From: Salinibaculum litoreum | Lineage (GTDB): Archaea > Halobacteriota > Halobacteria > Halobacteriales > Haloarculaceae | Direction of reading: 5' to 3' | NCBI GenBank assembly: GCA_009789175.1 | Contig: CP046866.1 | Span: 1,178,001-1,242,000, forward strand | Length of the DNA: 64,000 nucleotides | Part shown: positions 1 through 9,427 of the stretch, in pieces | Position numbering within the stretch: the stretch's first letter is position 1 | Layout: every line of letters starts with the position of its first letter | Made by a program: the position numbers and the translations under genes | The notes under the pieces: model-generated | What the model was told of the DNA's origin: nothing | The model's database searches: none | What the model saw: the letters and a program-made list of their open reading frames with translations, nothing else

Positions 1-872
1 GGGAGGGATTCGATGCCCTGGATGGTCTGCCAGGCGTCGAAGGGTGACTGCTGGTTGCCCATGTCACGCAGACCGCGAGCGATGCCAGCGTAGGTAAACG
101 CAGCCTCGCCGAAGGTCTCCGCGAAGTTGACGCCGTGGTATGCGGGGTTGTCAGCGCCGATCTCGGGGAACTTCTCGGCGTGGTCGCCCCACGGGAACGA
201 GCCGCCGTCGATGACCGCGCCGCCGATAGTCGTCCCCGAGCCGTGAATCCACTTGGTCGTGGAGTTCCAGACGAGGTCCGCGCCGTGGTCGAGCGGATTG
301 CAGAGATACGGGGTGGCGAAGGTGTTGTCGACAAAGACCGGAACATCGTGTTCGTGAGCGATGTCGGCGATGCGCTCCATATCCGGGGTGACGAGCGCGG
401 GGTTGCCGATGGTCTCGTAGTGGACATAGGCGGTGTCCTCGTCGATGGCCTCCTCGTAGGCCTCGTAGTCGAGCGTGTCGACAAAGCGGGCTTCGACACC
501 CTGTCGCGGGGCCGAATGTGTGAAGTAGGTATAGGTACCGCCATACAGCGAAGAGGAGGTGACGACGTTGTCGCCGGCGTCGGCCAGCAGGAACGTGACG
601 AGGTTGAGCGCGGCCATCCCCGAGGATGTGGCGACGGCACCGACACCGCCTTCGAGGGCCGCGAGACGTTCCTGTAGCGTCTCCACGGTCGGGTTCATCA
701 GCCGGGAGTAGATGTATCCGGGCTTTTCCAGTGCGAACTGCGAGGCCGCGTCGTCGGAGTCCTCGAAGACGTACGAGGTTGTCTGATAGAGCGGTGGCGC
801 GCGGGCGCGTGCCTCCGCGTCGGGTTCCTGTCCTGCGTGTAGGCTGTCCGTGTAGATATCGTCGTCTGGCAT
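1..872 (-). CDS. O-acetylhomoserine sulfhydrylase / cystathionine gamma-synthase family enzyme, partial
   Basis: PLP-dependent Cys/Met metabolism enzyme, cytosolic, making homocysteine from an activated homoserine. The reverse strand starts at the ATG at 870-872 and runs off the left edge, so roughly the last third is missing. Visible are the N-terminal substrate-loop region (DSLHAGQEPD), the YSRLMNPT motif that contacts the phosphate of the partner subunit's PLP, the cofactor region with FVDNTFATP, and the Schiff-base lysine in NSTTKWIHGSG. The missing C-terminus and lack of neighbours in the pathway prevent separating MetY from MetB; the extended FPEIGADNPAYHG stretch favours the MetY type. 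Family sure, exact substrate inferred. Confidence 0.88.
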   Translation of the reverse strand, partial: MPDDDIYTDSLHAGQEPDAEARARAPPLYQTTSYVFEDSDDAASQFALEKPGYIYSRLMNPTVETLQERLAALEGGVGAVATSSGMAALNLVTFLLADAGDNVVTSSSLYGGTYTYFTHSAPRQGVEARFVDTLDYEAYEEAIDEDTAYVHYETIGNPALVTPDMERIADIAHEHDVPVFVDNTFATPYLCNPLDHGADLVWNSTTKWIHGSGTTIGGAVIDGGSFPWGDHAEKFPEIGADNPAYHGVNFAETFGEAAFTYAGIARGLRDMGNQQSPFDAWQTIQGIESL

Positions 873-980
873 GCGTTCGCCTTCAATACACTCAATCACA
901 AAGAATCCGCGCACCGACCACGAATATCCCCGGCATCTATGACACGTCTTGAACCGTCGCGTCCTGCCAGACTCACCGGT

Positions 981-1613
981 TCAGGTCTCTAAAAGCTCAT
1001 CCAGCAGTTTTCCCTGTGCCGCAGAGAGGTGTTCGGCGAACGTCGACGGCTGAATATCGAGTGCGTCAGCCACCTCGGTGGCGTTGGAGGTTCGTGGATA
1101 TTCGAAATAGCCCATCTCGTGGGCAGTCTCCAGGACTTCGCGTTGACGGCCAGTGAGCTGCCGTAAATCGACCGGTACGAGGTCGTCTTCCTCCACTTTG
1201 TCGGCGCTTCGGACGAGATACTCCACGCTGACTGAGCCAAAGTCCTCGCGAAGGTCCCCGATGAGGTCACGCAGTCCATCCACACTCGAAGCGTGCAGTG
1301 TCACGTGGAGGTCACCGTCGGCAGCATAGACATCCGTGATGGGACCGAGGTTCATCTGGATGTGTTCACAGATACAGGGCTCGGTCTCGGTGCGCTCGAA
1401 CTCGTAGACAGCCTGCTCACCGTAGTCGAACACTTCGTCGAACTCATCGACCTCGGCATCGCTGTCGACTGTCACCTGCTCGGTGACCGTATCGTCACCG
1501 CCACCCCAGTTGATATCGGTCACCTGCCCGGGTATCTCGGCCGACGCGCCCGCCACTGGGCACCCAGCTGCACGCTCGAAGACGAGTTCCGTCCTGACGC
1601 CTGTCATATCCAT
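981..1613 (-). CDS. Bacterio-opsin activator (HTH_10) family transcriptional regulator
   Basis: A 210-aa DNA-binding regulator of the haloarchaeal Bat-type family. The C-terminal ~55 residues form the HTH_10 domain, with the diagnostic LTGRQREVLETAHEMGYFEYPR and the following recognition-helix region. (quoted in two parts: LTGRQREVLE and MGYFEYPR.) The N-terminal ~140 residues carry a CPVAG motif and a CICEHI motif, so a metal or redox input through cysteines is possible but not shown. The start was placed at 1611-1613 because a TATA-like TATTATT lies 26 nt upstream on the minus strand (about 1631-1638); longer upstream reading has no such support. It is divergent from the halocyanin gene, so control of that gene is a reasonable guess only. 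Confidence 0.82.
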   Translation of the reverse strand: MDMTGVRTELVFERAAGCPVAGASAEIPGQVTDINWGGGDDTVTEQVTVDSDAEVDEFDEVFDYGEQAVYEFERTETEPCICEHIQMNLGPITDVYAADGDLHVTLHASSVDGLRDLIGDLREDFGSVSVEYLVRSADKVEEDDLVPVDLRQLTGRQREVLETAHEMGYFEYPRTSNATEVADALDIQPSTFAEHLSAAQGKLLDELLET

Positions 1614-1890
1614 GTGTGTGCGAGACTCCCCCAATAATACGGGAGGGGATTCCCAAACAGTGAAAACAGCGGGCTCTCCGGACACACAGACACATCTCTT
1701 CTGCTGAGACGAACAGGGTGGACCCTGTCCCTGACGATGCGATAGCACCGGTCAGTTCCAGATGGTTCCGTATCCTCTCACCGATACTACCAGCAATCAA
1801 TCATGAATGAGAGCATAAAAGTTGGCCGAACGTGTTGGGGGAGATGCGCGGGTATTGTGGCTATTCTCAGCCGGTAAGAATGCAAATGAA

Positions 1891-1900
1891 GCCTTTTATG
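1891..1900 (+). promoter_or_regulatory. TATA-like element of the halocyanin gene
   Basis: The sequence CTTTTATG sits about 26 nt before the ATG at 1922, the usual archaeal distance from TATA box to transcription start. It therefore predicts a leaderless transcript and decides the start codon among three in-frame ATGs (1922, 1928, 1937). Confidence 0.5.
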
Positions 1901-1921
1901 CGGTGGTTCCTAAGCCCTAGC

Positions 1922-2437
1922 ATGCCGATGAACAAGATGACGGATGGCGTTAATGTCGACAGGCGTACAGTTCTTCGCGGTGTGGGTGCTCTCGCAGTTA
2001 CGGGCTCGCTCGCCGGGTGTGGTGGCGACGACGGTGGCGATGACGGCGGAGATGGCGACAGCGGCGACGCGGAGGTACCCAGCGAGGTCGACGACTACCT
2101 GTCCGATGCGAACAACTACGGCGGGAATGCCGTCGACGAGACTGGCTCTGACTCCGTTTCCATCGATGTCGGCGCAGCTGAGGGCTACGCCTACGAGCCG
2201 GCAGCAGTAATCGTCGACAGCGGGACGACAGTCACCTGGGAGTGGACTGGCGAAGGTGGCAATCACAACGTCGTCCACGACGTGGATGCCGGGTCACAGA
2301 GTGAAGAGGCATTCAACAGTGGCAGTACCAAGAACTCCGGGACGTTCGAGTACACCTTCGATGAAACGGGCAACTTCCTGTATTACTGCACGCCGCACAA
2401 GGCGCAGGGCATGAAAGCGGCCGTCATCGTCGAGTGA
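1922..2437 (+). CDS. Halocyanin (blue copper lipoprotein)
   Basis: A 171-aa membrane-anchored small copper protein that carries electrons on the outer face of the membrane. Residues ~15-35 hold a Tat motif with lipobox (RRTVLRGVGALAVTG, then SLAGC). A low-complexity Gly/Asp linker follows, then the plastocyanin-like fold, with a His ligand in GGNHNVVHD and the Cys-His-Met cluster in YYCTPHKAQGM near the C-terminus. The start is supported by the TATA-like element above. The stop codon is 3 nt before the radical SAM gene, so the two are probably co-transcribed. Clear family; the redox partner is unknown. Confidence 0.93.
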   Translation: MPMNKMTDGVNVDRRTVLRGVGALAVTGSLAGCGGDDGGDDGGDGDSGDAEVPSEVDDYLSDANNYGGNAVDETGSDSVSIDVGAAEGYAYEPAAVIVDSGTTVTWEWTGEGGNHNVVHDVDAGSQSEEAFNSGSTKNSGTFEYTFDETGNFLYYCTPHKAQGMKAAVIVE

Positions 2438-2440
2438 TGG

Positions 2441-3499
2441 ATGCGCGGGGTCGACACCGCCCAGCGGCCGTTCGTCCTCGTCTGGGAACTCACGCGTGCG
2501 TGTGAACTCACGTGTGACCACTGCCGGGCCGACGCGCAACCGGACCGGCACCCCGAGGAACTCTCCACCGCGGAGGGCAAACGACTACTGGAGGACGTCC
2601 GCGACTTCGGAGAGGGGCAACTCGTGGTTTTCTCCGGTGGCGACCCCTGCAAACGCGACGACTTAATCGAACTCATCGAGTACGGGACAGAGCTCGGTCT
2701 GACAATCACGCTGACCCCCAGCGGGACCGACGCGTTAACCCCCCAGGTCATCGAAGACTTCGCGGAAACTGGCCTCAAGCGCCTCGCGCTCAGCATCGAC
2801 GGCGCGACTGCACAGTCCCACGACGATTTCCGTGGCGAGTCCGGTTCCTTCGAGGGAACGCTGGATGCAGCCCGTGCCGCACGCGACGCCGGGTTGCCCT
2901 TGCAGGTCAATACGACGGTCTGTCAGCGCACTGTCGAGCAACTGCCCAACCTTCGCGAACTCGTCGCCGACCTCGGTGCCGTTCTCTGGAGCGTGTTCTT
3001 CCTCGTCCCTGTGGGCCGGGGTCGCGTGCTCGAACCGGTCACCCCACAGCGTGCCGAGGAAGCCATGCACTGGCTGGGCAATGTGGCCGACGAGGAAGCC
3101 TTTGGTATCAAGACCACCGAAGCACCACACTACAGGCGCGTGTTGCAGCAACGCGACGGCGAGGGTGCCAGCCGTCGCGGTGGAATCACTGCCGGCGATG
3201 GCTTCGCTTTCGTCAGCCACGTCGGCGACGTGTTCCCGTCGGGATTTCTCCCGGAATCGGCGGGGAACGTCCGCGATACCGACGTGGTCGACCTCTATCG
3301 GGACGCGGAACTGTTCGAATCCCTGCGCGATGCAGACGCCCTCAAGGGCAAATGCGGTGCCTGCGAGTTCCGTGCAGTCTGTGGCGGTAGTCGCTCCCGG
3401 GCGTATGCCTACACGGGCGACCCGCTGGAGAGTGACCCGCTGTGTCCCTACGAACCCGACGGCTACGACGGGCCGCTCCCAAAACAGCAGCTACCCTGA
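2441..3499 (+). CDS. Radical SAM/SPASM protein, AhbD/NirJ-like
   Basis: A 352-aa cytosolic [4Fe-4S]-S-adenosylmethionine enzyme. The radical SAM cluster motif CELTCDHC (CX3CX2C) is at residues ~21-28, the GGDPCKR-type GGE motif near 65, and the SAM-binding SIDGA near 118. A C-terminal SPASM-type region contains CGACEFRAVCGGSRSRAY and a last cysteine in PLCPYEP, giving ligands for auxiliary Fe-S clusters. The arrangement is that of the heme-modifying AhbD/NirJ group and related haloarchaeal proteins (TIGR04053-like), so decarboxylation of a heme precursor is the best guess, but a peptide substrate cannot be excluded. It follows halocyanin directly. Its 3' end overlaps the convergent helicase gene by 9 nt. 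Confidence 0.85.
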   Translation: MRGVDTAQRPFVLVWELTRACELTCDHCRADAQPDRHPEELSTAEGKRLLEDVRDFGEGQLVVFSGGDPCKRDDLIELIEYGTELGLTITLTPSGTDALTPQVIEDFAETGLKRLALSIDGATAQSHDDFRGESGSFEGTLDAARAARDAGLPLQVNTTVCQRTVEQLPNLRELVADLGAVLWSVFFLVPVGRGRVLEPVTPQRAEEAMHWLGNVADEEAFGIKTTEAPHYRRVLQQRDGEGASRRGGITAGDGFAFVSHVGDVFPSGFLPESAGNVRDTDVVDLYRDAELFESLRDADALKGKCGACEFRAVCGGSRSRAYAYTGDPLESDPLCPYEPDGYDGPLPKQQLP

Positions 3500-5398
3500 G
3501 TCGGTCGACCGTTCCCCGTCAAGCGTCTCCTCTGTCTCGGCGGACTCGGCTGGGTCACCCGTCTCCTGTCGGGAATCGACACGTTCGGCGTCGCGCTCGG
3601 TGACGCGGACTCCCTTCTCTTGGAGGTGGCGCATTCGCTGGCGAGCGAACTCCTCTTCGCGTGTACCGCGTGTCGCGAGCACGTACATCCGCGCCCGCCC
3701 GGTCGGTCGCATCGTCCGCCCGGCCCGCTGTGCACCCTGGCGTCGCGAGCCACCGAGTCCCGACGCGACGATAGCCAGTTCCGCTCCCGGCAGGTCGATT
3801 CCCTCGTCGCCGACCCGCGAGACGACGAGCGTCCCGAGTGTCCCCGAGCGGAACTGCTCGAAGAGTTTTTCCCGGCGGTGATGGGGTGTCTCGCCGCTGA
3901 TGAAGGGCACGTCGAGCGTCGCCGCGAGTTCCCGGCCCTGGTCGAGATATTCGACGAAGACGAGTGCGTTCTGCTCCGGGTGTTCACGGAGCAGCCGCTC
4001 GATTTCGGTCGTCTTGGCTGGGTTCGTCGCGGCCACCTGTCGACGCTCGTGGCCTTCGGCGCTGACATACTGGTTTTGGGCCTCGTCGGTCCCCCACGGA
4101 ACATAGAGGATGTCGACTTCGGGTTCGGCGACGTATCCCTCGTCGAACAGCGCATCCCAGTCGGTGCCGATAGGCGGGCCGATGAGCGTATAGATGTCCG
4201 CCTCGCGGTCGTCTTCCCGGACTGGTGTCGAGGACAGCCCCAGTCGGTAGCGGCCCTGCAGGTCCGCGCTACGCCGGTACACCGGGCTGGGGATGTGATG
4301 GACCTCGTCGTAGATGATGAGTCCCCACTCCCGGCTGTCGAACAGTTGCCTGTGTCGGTCCATCCCTGCCGTCCGGTAGGTGGCGATAGTGACAGGGCGG
4401 ATGTCTTTCGTTCCGCCGTGGTACTCGCCGACCTGTTCGGGGTCGAGCGTGGTGTGAGCGAGCAGTTCGTCGCGCCACTGGGCGGCCAGTTCCCGTCCGG
4501 GGACCAGTATCAGCGTCTCGCCTTCCACCTCCGAGAAGATGCCCATCGCGGCCACCGTCTTCCCGCTCCCGGGCGGGCCGACGAGGATGCCAGCCTTCCG
4601 TTCGAGGAACTGACTGACCCACTCCTGCTGGTAGCTCCGAAGGTCGAGATGCAAATCGAGAGGTAGGTCCTCCCCCGTTTCGAGGTCACGCTCGTCGCGG
4701 ACCGGATAGCCCGCCTCGAAGAGGATGCGTTTGACCTCCGCGACGGCCTCGGCGGCAACCCAACTCTCCGTCTCTGAGATTGGGGCTCTGAGTTGCCCGT
4801 CGTCGAGTTGCTGGCGAGCGACGTTACCCATCAGGTCCGACGACTCGGCTTCGAGGACGACGTAGCCGTCCTCGTGGGTGCGCAGCGTGAACTGATTGGC
4901 TCGCGTCCACTGTTCGTGGAGCCACTCCTCCAGAGAGTCGGACCGCTGGTCGAGGACATCCCGAACAGTCGACCGAAGCTCATCGAAGGTCTCGTAGGGG
5001 GCCTGCCAGACATCTTCCTTGCGTATCTCGTAGAGATAGGCCCCCTCACCGGTCGTGTCGTCGAGGTGGGCAAACTGCGAAAGCTGTGCGCGTGTGAACT
5101 GCTCGGGCTGGTCGACGACGAGTTGGCGGCGGTCGGGAAAGAGGATGACTCGCTCGCGTTCGCTCAGCCGTTGCCAACTGGCCGGATACCACACGCGCGG
5201 GTCCTCCTCGACATCGACGCGCTCGATGACCCCTTCCGTGGCGAGTCTGTCGAGTGCCGCCGTCGCATCGGCCTGTGTCAGGTCACGCTTGCGGGCGTAC
5301 TCCGATGCTGTGAGCAGTGGTCGACCGATGATGTCAAGCGCAGCGTAAAATGCGTCTGCACTGGCGTCTGGTGTGTCGGTCTCGTCCTCGGAAGTCAC
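3491..5398 (-). CDS. XPB/Rad25-like DEAD/DEAH-box helicase
   Basis: A 635-aa superfamily 2 DNA helicase/translocase. An N-terminal winged-helix-like region (residues ~20-70) is followed by the damage-recognition-like region, then helicase motif I GPPGSGKT (~280), motif II DEVH in YDEVHHIPS, motif III GLSSTPV, and motif VI in QRAGRTMRPT. The C-terminal tail is acidic. XPB family helicases open DNA in repair and transcription; archaeal ones often pair with the nuclease Bax1, which is not next to it here. The start is the GTG at 5396-5398. Convergent with the radical SAM gene. Confidence 0.88.
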   Translation of the reverse strand: MTSEDETDTPDASADAFYAALDIIGRPLLTASEYARKRDLTQADATAALDRLATEGVIERVDVEEDPRVWYPASWQRLSERERVILFPDRRQLVVDQPEQFTRAQLSQFAHLDDTTGEGAYLYEIRKEDVWQAPYETFDELRSTVRDVLDQRSDSLEEWLHEQWTRANQFTLRTHEDGYVVLEAESSDLMGNVARQQLDDGQLRAPISETESWVAAEAVAEVKRILFEAGYPVRDERDLETGEDLPLDLHLDLRSYQQEWVSQFLERKAGILVGPPGSGKTVAAMGIFSEVEGETLILVPGRELAAQWRDELLAHTTLDPEQVGEYHGGTKDIRPVTIATYRTAGMDRHRQLFDSREWGLIIYDEVHHIPSPVYRRSADLQGRYRLGLSSTPVREDDREADIYTLIGPPIGTDWDALFDEGYVAEPEVDILYVPWGTDEAQNQYVSAEGHERRQVAATNPAKTTEIERLLREHPEQNALVFVEYLDQGRELAATLDVPFISGETPHHRREKLFEQFRSGTLGTLVVSRVGDEGIDLPGAELAIVASGLGGSRRQGAQRAGRTMRPTGRARMYVLATRGTREEEFARQRMRHLQEKGVRVTERDAERVDSRQETGDPAESAETEETLDGERSTDSG

Positions 5399-5714
5399 TG
5401 GCCACCCTAGGCGAGGTGGGCACTAACGCGTTGTGCTATCGCCGCCGAGTGTTGCTATCCCGACGAGTCGCGCTGCAAGCAGTCCGGTGCCCACCGGGGC
5501 CCCGAAAGGAGCGAATACCAGTGTTATGCGGAGGCTACCTCGTTACACTATCGGGAACGTATATGGTAACATGGACCATGTCTATTGATATATCAACCCC
5601 TGGCTATTCCCACGATAGAACATAAAGGATTGGTAGTCGCAACAGTTTGCGCGCTGTTGCTCAGACTGACAGGGTGGTCGTCGCAGGGACGACGCCACGA
5701 CACAGGTGACACCA
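5399..5714. promoter_or_regulatory. Intergenic region before the ABC operon, with two dyads
   Basis: 316 nt without a gene. It contains the perfect 12-bp palindrome TTGATATATCAA (5585-5596) and, just upstream, an inverted repeat ATGGT-N7-ACCAT (5563-5579). A TATA-like ATAAAGG lies near 5621, and an AGGTGAC Shine-Dalgarno-like stretch (5704-5710) sits before the ATG at 5715. The dyads are plausible operator sites for the importer operon; no regulator is proven. Confidence 0.4.
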
Positions 5715-7115
5715 ATGACAGACGAAGACACCACGACTGACGAACGAACCGCAGCGGAAAAGCGAAGTGAACGAATCAGTGTCTCCGAGGGGAGTACGAC
5801 CCGCCGGAACGTTCTCAAAGCCGGGGCAGTGGGTGCCGCGACGGCAGCCCTCGCCGGCTGTTCGTCGCTGCTCGGTGGCGACGACGGCGACAGCGTGAAC
5901 ATCGACCAGGACGAGGTATCGGCAGGCCTCCTGACGTTTACCGAGGGTGCAGCGGCGATTTTGGGCCAGCAAGCACAGCGTGGCGCTGAGATGGCCGTCG
6001 AGTGGATAAACGACGCCGGGGGTATCGCAGGCCAGACGACGATGTCCCTGGAGACGCAAGACGAGGGGTCAAACGCCGTCGACAAGTACAACCAGTTCAT
6101 CGACGACGGGAAAGACGTGACCTTCGGTCCCATCTCCAGTGGAACCCACGAAGAACTGTTTCAGGAGATCGAGACCAACCAGGTGGTCAACGTCGGGACT
6201 GATGGGACCGTGACGACACTGTACGAGGGCGAGGACCCGACGTACTCGTTCCGCTTTCAGAACTACGACGTGATGGAGGTGATGGCATCGGTCTTCGAGA
6301 TTCTCGAGCGCGTCGGTGCCGACAACATCGACACCGTCGCGGGCGTCAATCCGGGCTACTCGTTCGGTCAAGACGAGATGGGTATCTTCGAGACAGCCAT
6401 CGACAGGCTGGCCGATGCCGAGACCGTCTATTCCGGGTTCCCGGACCTCGGGTCCGGTGACTACGCGAGCCACATCTCTTCTATCAACAGCGAAGAGCCC
6501 GATGTCGTGTTCTCTAGCCTGTGGGGCGGGGACGCATCGACGTTCCTCGACCAGGCGTTCCAGCGGGACATGTTCGACAACGTCCAAGCCGTCGCCGGGC
6601 CGGTGTTCTATGGCTCTGCCGACGCTATCTCGGAGGATGTCGTCAAAGGGGTCGAGCGCGGCAAGATTCTCTCGGGGTCCCGGAACTACTACTGGGGCAT
6701 CCCCGAACCGGGCCGCTCGCCGGACAGCGACGCGCTGTACGACGCAGCCACGGGCCAGGACGGTATCACGGTGCCGACGGCCCACTACATGAGTGGGTTC
6801 GGTGCTGTCACCGCCTGGGCCACGGCAGTCGAGGCTGCCATCGACATCCTCGGCGAGTTCCCCGACCAGGAACAAATCGCTGCAACCCTGGAGGGCCACG
6901 GCTTCTACACGCCCGGCGGCTACTACACAATGAATGTCGACCACCAGTGCCGCGGGAACGGCTACGCCGGCGTCCTGCAGTGGGACGACAACATCGGTGC
7001 GCCTGTCATCGAGGACGTAAACATCTTCTCGGCCACACAGATTTCGCCGTCGCCGACCGGGGCACTCACCTCGCAGAACGAGCAAACCGGCGAGGGCTGG
7101 GTTGACTCGCTGTGA
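5715..7115 (+). CDS. Branched-chain amino acid-type ABC transporter, solute-binding lipoprotein
   Basis: A 466-aa extracellular binding protein of the LivJ/LivK (type 1 periplasmic-binding) family. The N-terminus has a Tat motif, TTRRNVLKAGAVG, and a lipobox ending LAGCSS, so the mature protein is anchored by its lipidated cysteine. The mature part opens with the family's ligand-lobe sequence around EGAAAILGQQAQRGAEMAVE and has the second-lobe motif PGYSFGQDEM. It is the first gene of a five-gene importer operon. The ATG at 5715 is preferred over the GTG at 5706 because the AGGTGAC ribosome-binding-like motif lies 4 nt upstream. Substrate may be branched-chain amino acids, but amides, urea or other amino acids are also transported by this family. 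Confidence 0.9.
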   Translation: MTDEDTTTDERTAAEKRSERISVSEGSTTRRNVLKAGAVGAATAALAGCSSLLGGDDGDSVNIDQDEVSAGLLTFTEGAAAILGQQAQRGAEMAVEWINDAGGIAGQTTMSLETQDEGSNAVDKYNQFIDDGKDVTFGPISSGTHEELFQEIETNQVVNVGTDGTVTTLYEGEDPTYSFRFQNYDVMEVMASVFEILERVGADNIDTVAGVNPGYSFGQDEMGIFETAIDRLADAETVYSGFPDLGSGDYASHISSINSEEPDVVFSSLWGGDASTFLDQAFQRDMFDNVQAVAGPVFYGSADAISEDVVKGVERGKILSGSRNYYWGIPEPGRSPDSDALYDAATGQDGITVPTAHYMSGFGAVTAWATAVEAAIDILGEFPDQEQIAATLEGHGFYTPGGYYTMNVDHQCRGNGYAGVLQWDDNIGAPVIEDVNIFSATQISPSPTGALTSQNEQTGEGWVDSL

Positions 7116-7180
7116 CGACGGGGTAAGCTTCCTTCTTCACAGTCCAATCGAACGCAAACACTACACGACAGAGACAATTT

Positions 7181-8224
7181 ATGGTAACATCTAGCATTGC
7201 GCTCCTGGAAGCAAACAGTGTCCTGTTGCAAAGCGGCATCATCGAGGGTCTCCAGAACCTCCTGCAACCGGACACGTTCATCGTACAGACCATCAATGGC
7301 ATCAGATTCGGATTCATCCTGTTCCTCATCGCTGCGGGGCTGACCGTCATTCTGGGGATTCTCGACGTGTTGAACCTGGCACACGGCGAACTGTACGCGC
7401 TCGGTGCGTACGTTGCCGCCTCGGTCGGTGGGTTCCTCGTCGGCGAAGGAACGGCGGCCATCATGGCACCGCCGTCGTCGTTCGACCCCGTCACCTCGTT
7501 CGCGTTCGTCGGAGTCCTGATTCTGGCTGCTCTGATTTCGGCACTGATTCTCGTCCCCATCGGGGTCGTCATGGAAACAGTGTTCATCAGACCGATCTAC
7601 GAGCGCGACCAGGTCTATCAACTCGTATTGACGTTTGCATTGTTGCTGATTATCGCGAACATGATAGAGTTCATCTGGGGGTCGAACCCACAGAAACTGG
7701 ACCTGTCGACCAAGACAGCGGTCAACGACATACCCACCTTCGAGTTGCTGGGGCTGAGTGGCGTCCCCTCCATTGTCACGCTCATCATGGTCGTGAGCCT
7801 CGTCGTTGGAGTTGGACTGTTCTACTTCTTCAGCAAGACCAAGACCGGCCGTATCATCCGCGCGACGGCCATCGACCGCGAGATGGCGACGGCTCTGGGC
7901 GTCAGCCCGGACCGGACGTTCACACTCGTGTTCGCACTCGGTGCCTTCCTCGCGGGCTTCGGCGGAGCGATGGAACTGGTTCGGACGGCTGCGAACCCCG
8001 GCATGGGCGAGAGTGCGCTCGTTCTCTCGTTCGTCGTCATCGTCGTCGGCGGCCTCGGCAGTCTGCGCGGTGCCGTGGTCGGTGCACTCGTCATCGGCGT
8101 CTTACAGAACTGGATGACCGTCGTCGAGCCGTCACTGGAGTCGGCGGCTCCGTTCGCGGTGATGGTCATCGTCCTGCTCGTGAAACCGGAGGGTCTCTTC
8201 GGAACGTGGGGTGAGCGTACGTGA
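7181..8224 (+). CDS. livH: LivH-type ABC permease
   Basis: A 347-aa inner-membrane permease of the LivHM family with about eight hydrophobic segments. Family signatures include GLTVILGILDVLNLAHGE near residue 46 and the C-terminal region VVGGLGSLRGAVVGALVIG. It lies 65 nt after the binding-protein gene, and its stop overlaps the start of the next permease by 4 nt (GTGA), showing translational coupling. Confidence 0.9.
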   Translation: MVTSSIALLEANSVLLQSGIIEGLQNLLQPDTFIVQTINGIRFGFILFLIAAGLTVILGILDVLNLAHGELYALGAYVAASVGGFLVGEGTAAIMAPPSSFDPVTSFAFVGVLILAALISALILVPIGVVMETVFIRPIYERDQVYQLVLTFALLLIIANMIEFIWGSNPQKLDLSTKTAVNDIPTFELLGLSGVPSIVTLIMVVSLVVGVGLFYFFSKTKTGRIIRATAIDREMATALGVSPDRTFTLVFALGAFLAGFGGAMELVRTAANPGMGESALVLSFVVIVVGGLGSLRGAVVGALVIGVLQNWMTVVEPSLESAAPFAVMVIVLLVKPEGLFGTWGERT

Positions 8225-9426
8225 CACCAGGAATCTCACGCGAGGATGGCCAGCTCAAGATTCGCATCATGAAAGGGATGGAACTGACCGTCCGCGAGAC
8301 GCTGGGGCTGGTCGCAGGACTGGTCATCCTGTTCAATCTCCCCACGATAACGACCCTGGCCGGTGACCTGCCGATTCGCCAGCGACCGATTTACCGGGGC
8401 ATCGTCTTCGGCCTCGCGGCGGTTGGTCTGAATCTCCTGTTGCGCCACTCCGAACTCGTCTCCTTCGGGCACGCGGCGTTTTTCGGGACAGGCGCGTATA
8501 CGGTGGCTGTTCTCGTCAGCGACTACCAGGTCAAGTCAGCCACCGTCTTGTTGGTGGCCGCCATCGTCGCAGCGACGCTGATGGCGGCACTTATCGGCTA
8601 TTTCACGCTGCCCCACACCGGGCTCTACTTTGCGCTTATCACGCTGGCGTTCGGTCAGTTGCTGTTCTCCATCGTGAAAGGACAGCGGGCGCTGGGTGGC
8701 ACGGACGGCATCAGCGTCCGAACCGGTGAGGCGGGCGTTACAATCCTCGAACAGTTCCCGACGTTGTTCGGCATTCAACTCACCGGACAGGAGGTTCCGA
8801 ACACGATACTGCTGTGGTTCACGCTCGTCGTCGTCATCATCTCCATGCTGGTGATGTACCGCATCGTGAAGTCGCCGTTCGGGCGTGCGCTGGACGCCAT
8901 CGGCCAGGAACGGACGCGTGCGCGGTTCCTCGGACTGCCGGTCAAACGGTACGTCTGGGCGGCCTTTATCATCTCCGGCATCTACGGCGGCATCGGCGGT
9001 GGCCTGTTCGCCCTGTACTTCCGGAGCGTCGCACCCGGCGAAACGCTCCAGGTGTTCGTCTCCGGTGACATCCTGTACATGGCCATTCTGGGTGGGTTTG
9101 GCACGCTCACCGGGCCGCTCATCGGCGGTATCGTCCTCGAGACACTCGCCAACATCGCCAACGAAGTCGTCTTCACCGGACCGGCCGGTGAGACCCAGAT
9201 GGGGCGGTTCATAACGGGCGCGGTCCTGTTGCTCATCGTCTTCGTCTTCCCGAAAGGAATCGTCGGGTCGCTCAAGCCCGGCGGGCGTGTCTTCGAGGGC
9301 GCAAAGACACTCAAAAACGACCCAACTGTCGCCGGACCCTGGTTCAGGCAGTTCGGACAGGTGACCGTCGAAGCGGCGAAACGCTCCGTGAAGAACGTGC
9401 GATACCTGCTCTTCGGGGTGAAATGA
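8221..9426 (+). CDS. livM: LivM-type ABC permease
   Basis: A 401-aa permease, the partner of LivH in the heteromeric channel, with roughly nine to ten membrane spans. The family's VGLNLLLRHSELVSFGHAA stretch is near residue 60, and the ATP-coupling region around GRALDAIGQERTRARFLG is near 220. The N-terminal ~45 residues are longer than in bacterial LivM. The start is the GTG at 8221, overlapping the livH stop codon. The ATPase gene follows after 1 nt. Confidence 0.9.
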   Translation: MTPGISREDGQLKIRIMKGMELTVRETLGLVAGLVILFNLPTITTLAGDLPIRQRPIYRGIVFGLAAVGLNLLLRHSELVSFGHAAFFGTGAYTVAVLVSDYQVKSATVLLVAAIVAATLMAALIGYFTLPHTGLYFALITLAFGQLLFSIVKGQRALGGTDGISVRTGEAGVTILEQFPTLFGIQLTGQEVPNTILLWFTLVVVIISMLVMYRIVKSPFGRALDAIGQERTRARFLGLPVKRYVWAAFIISGIYGGIGGGLFALYFRSVAPGETLQVFVSGDILYMAILGGFGTLTGPLIGGIVLETLANIANEVVFTGPAGETQMGRFITGAVLLLIVFVFPKGIVGSLKPGGRVFEGAKTLKNDPTVAGPWFRQFGQVTVEAAKRSVKNVRYLLFGVK

Positions 9427-9427
9427 C

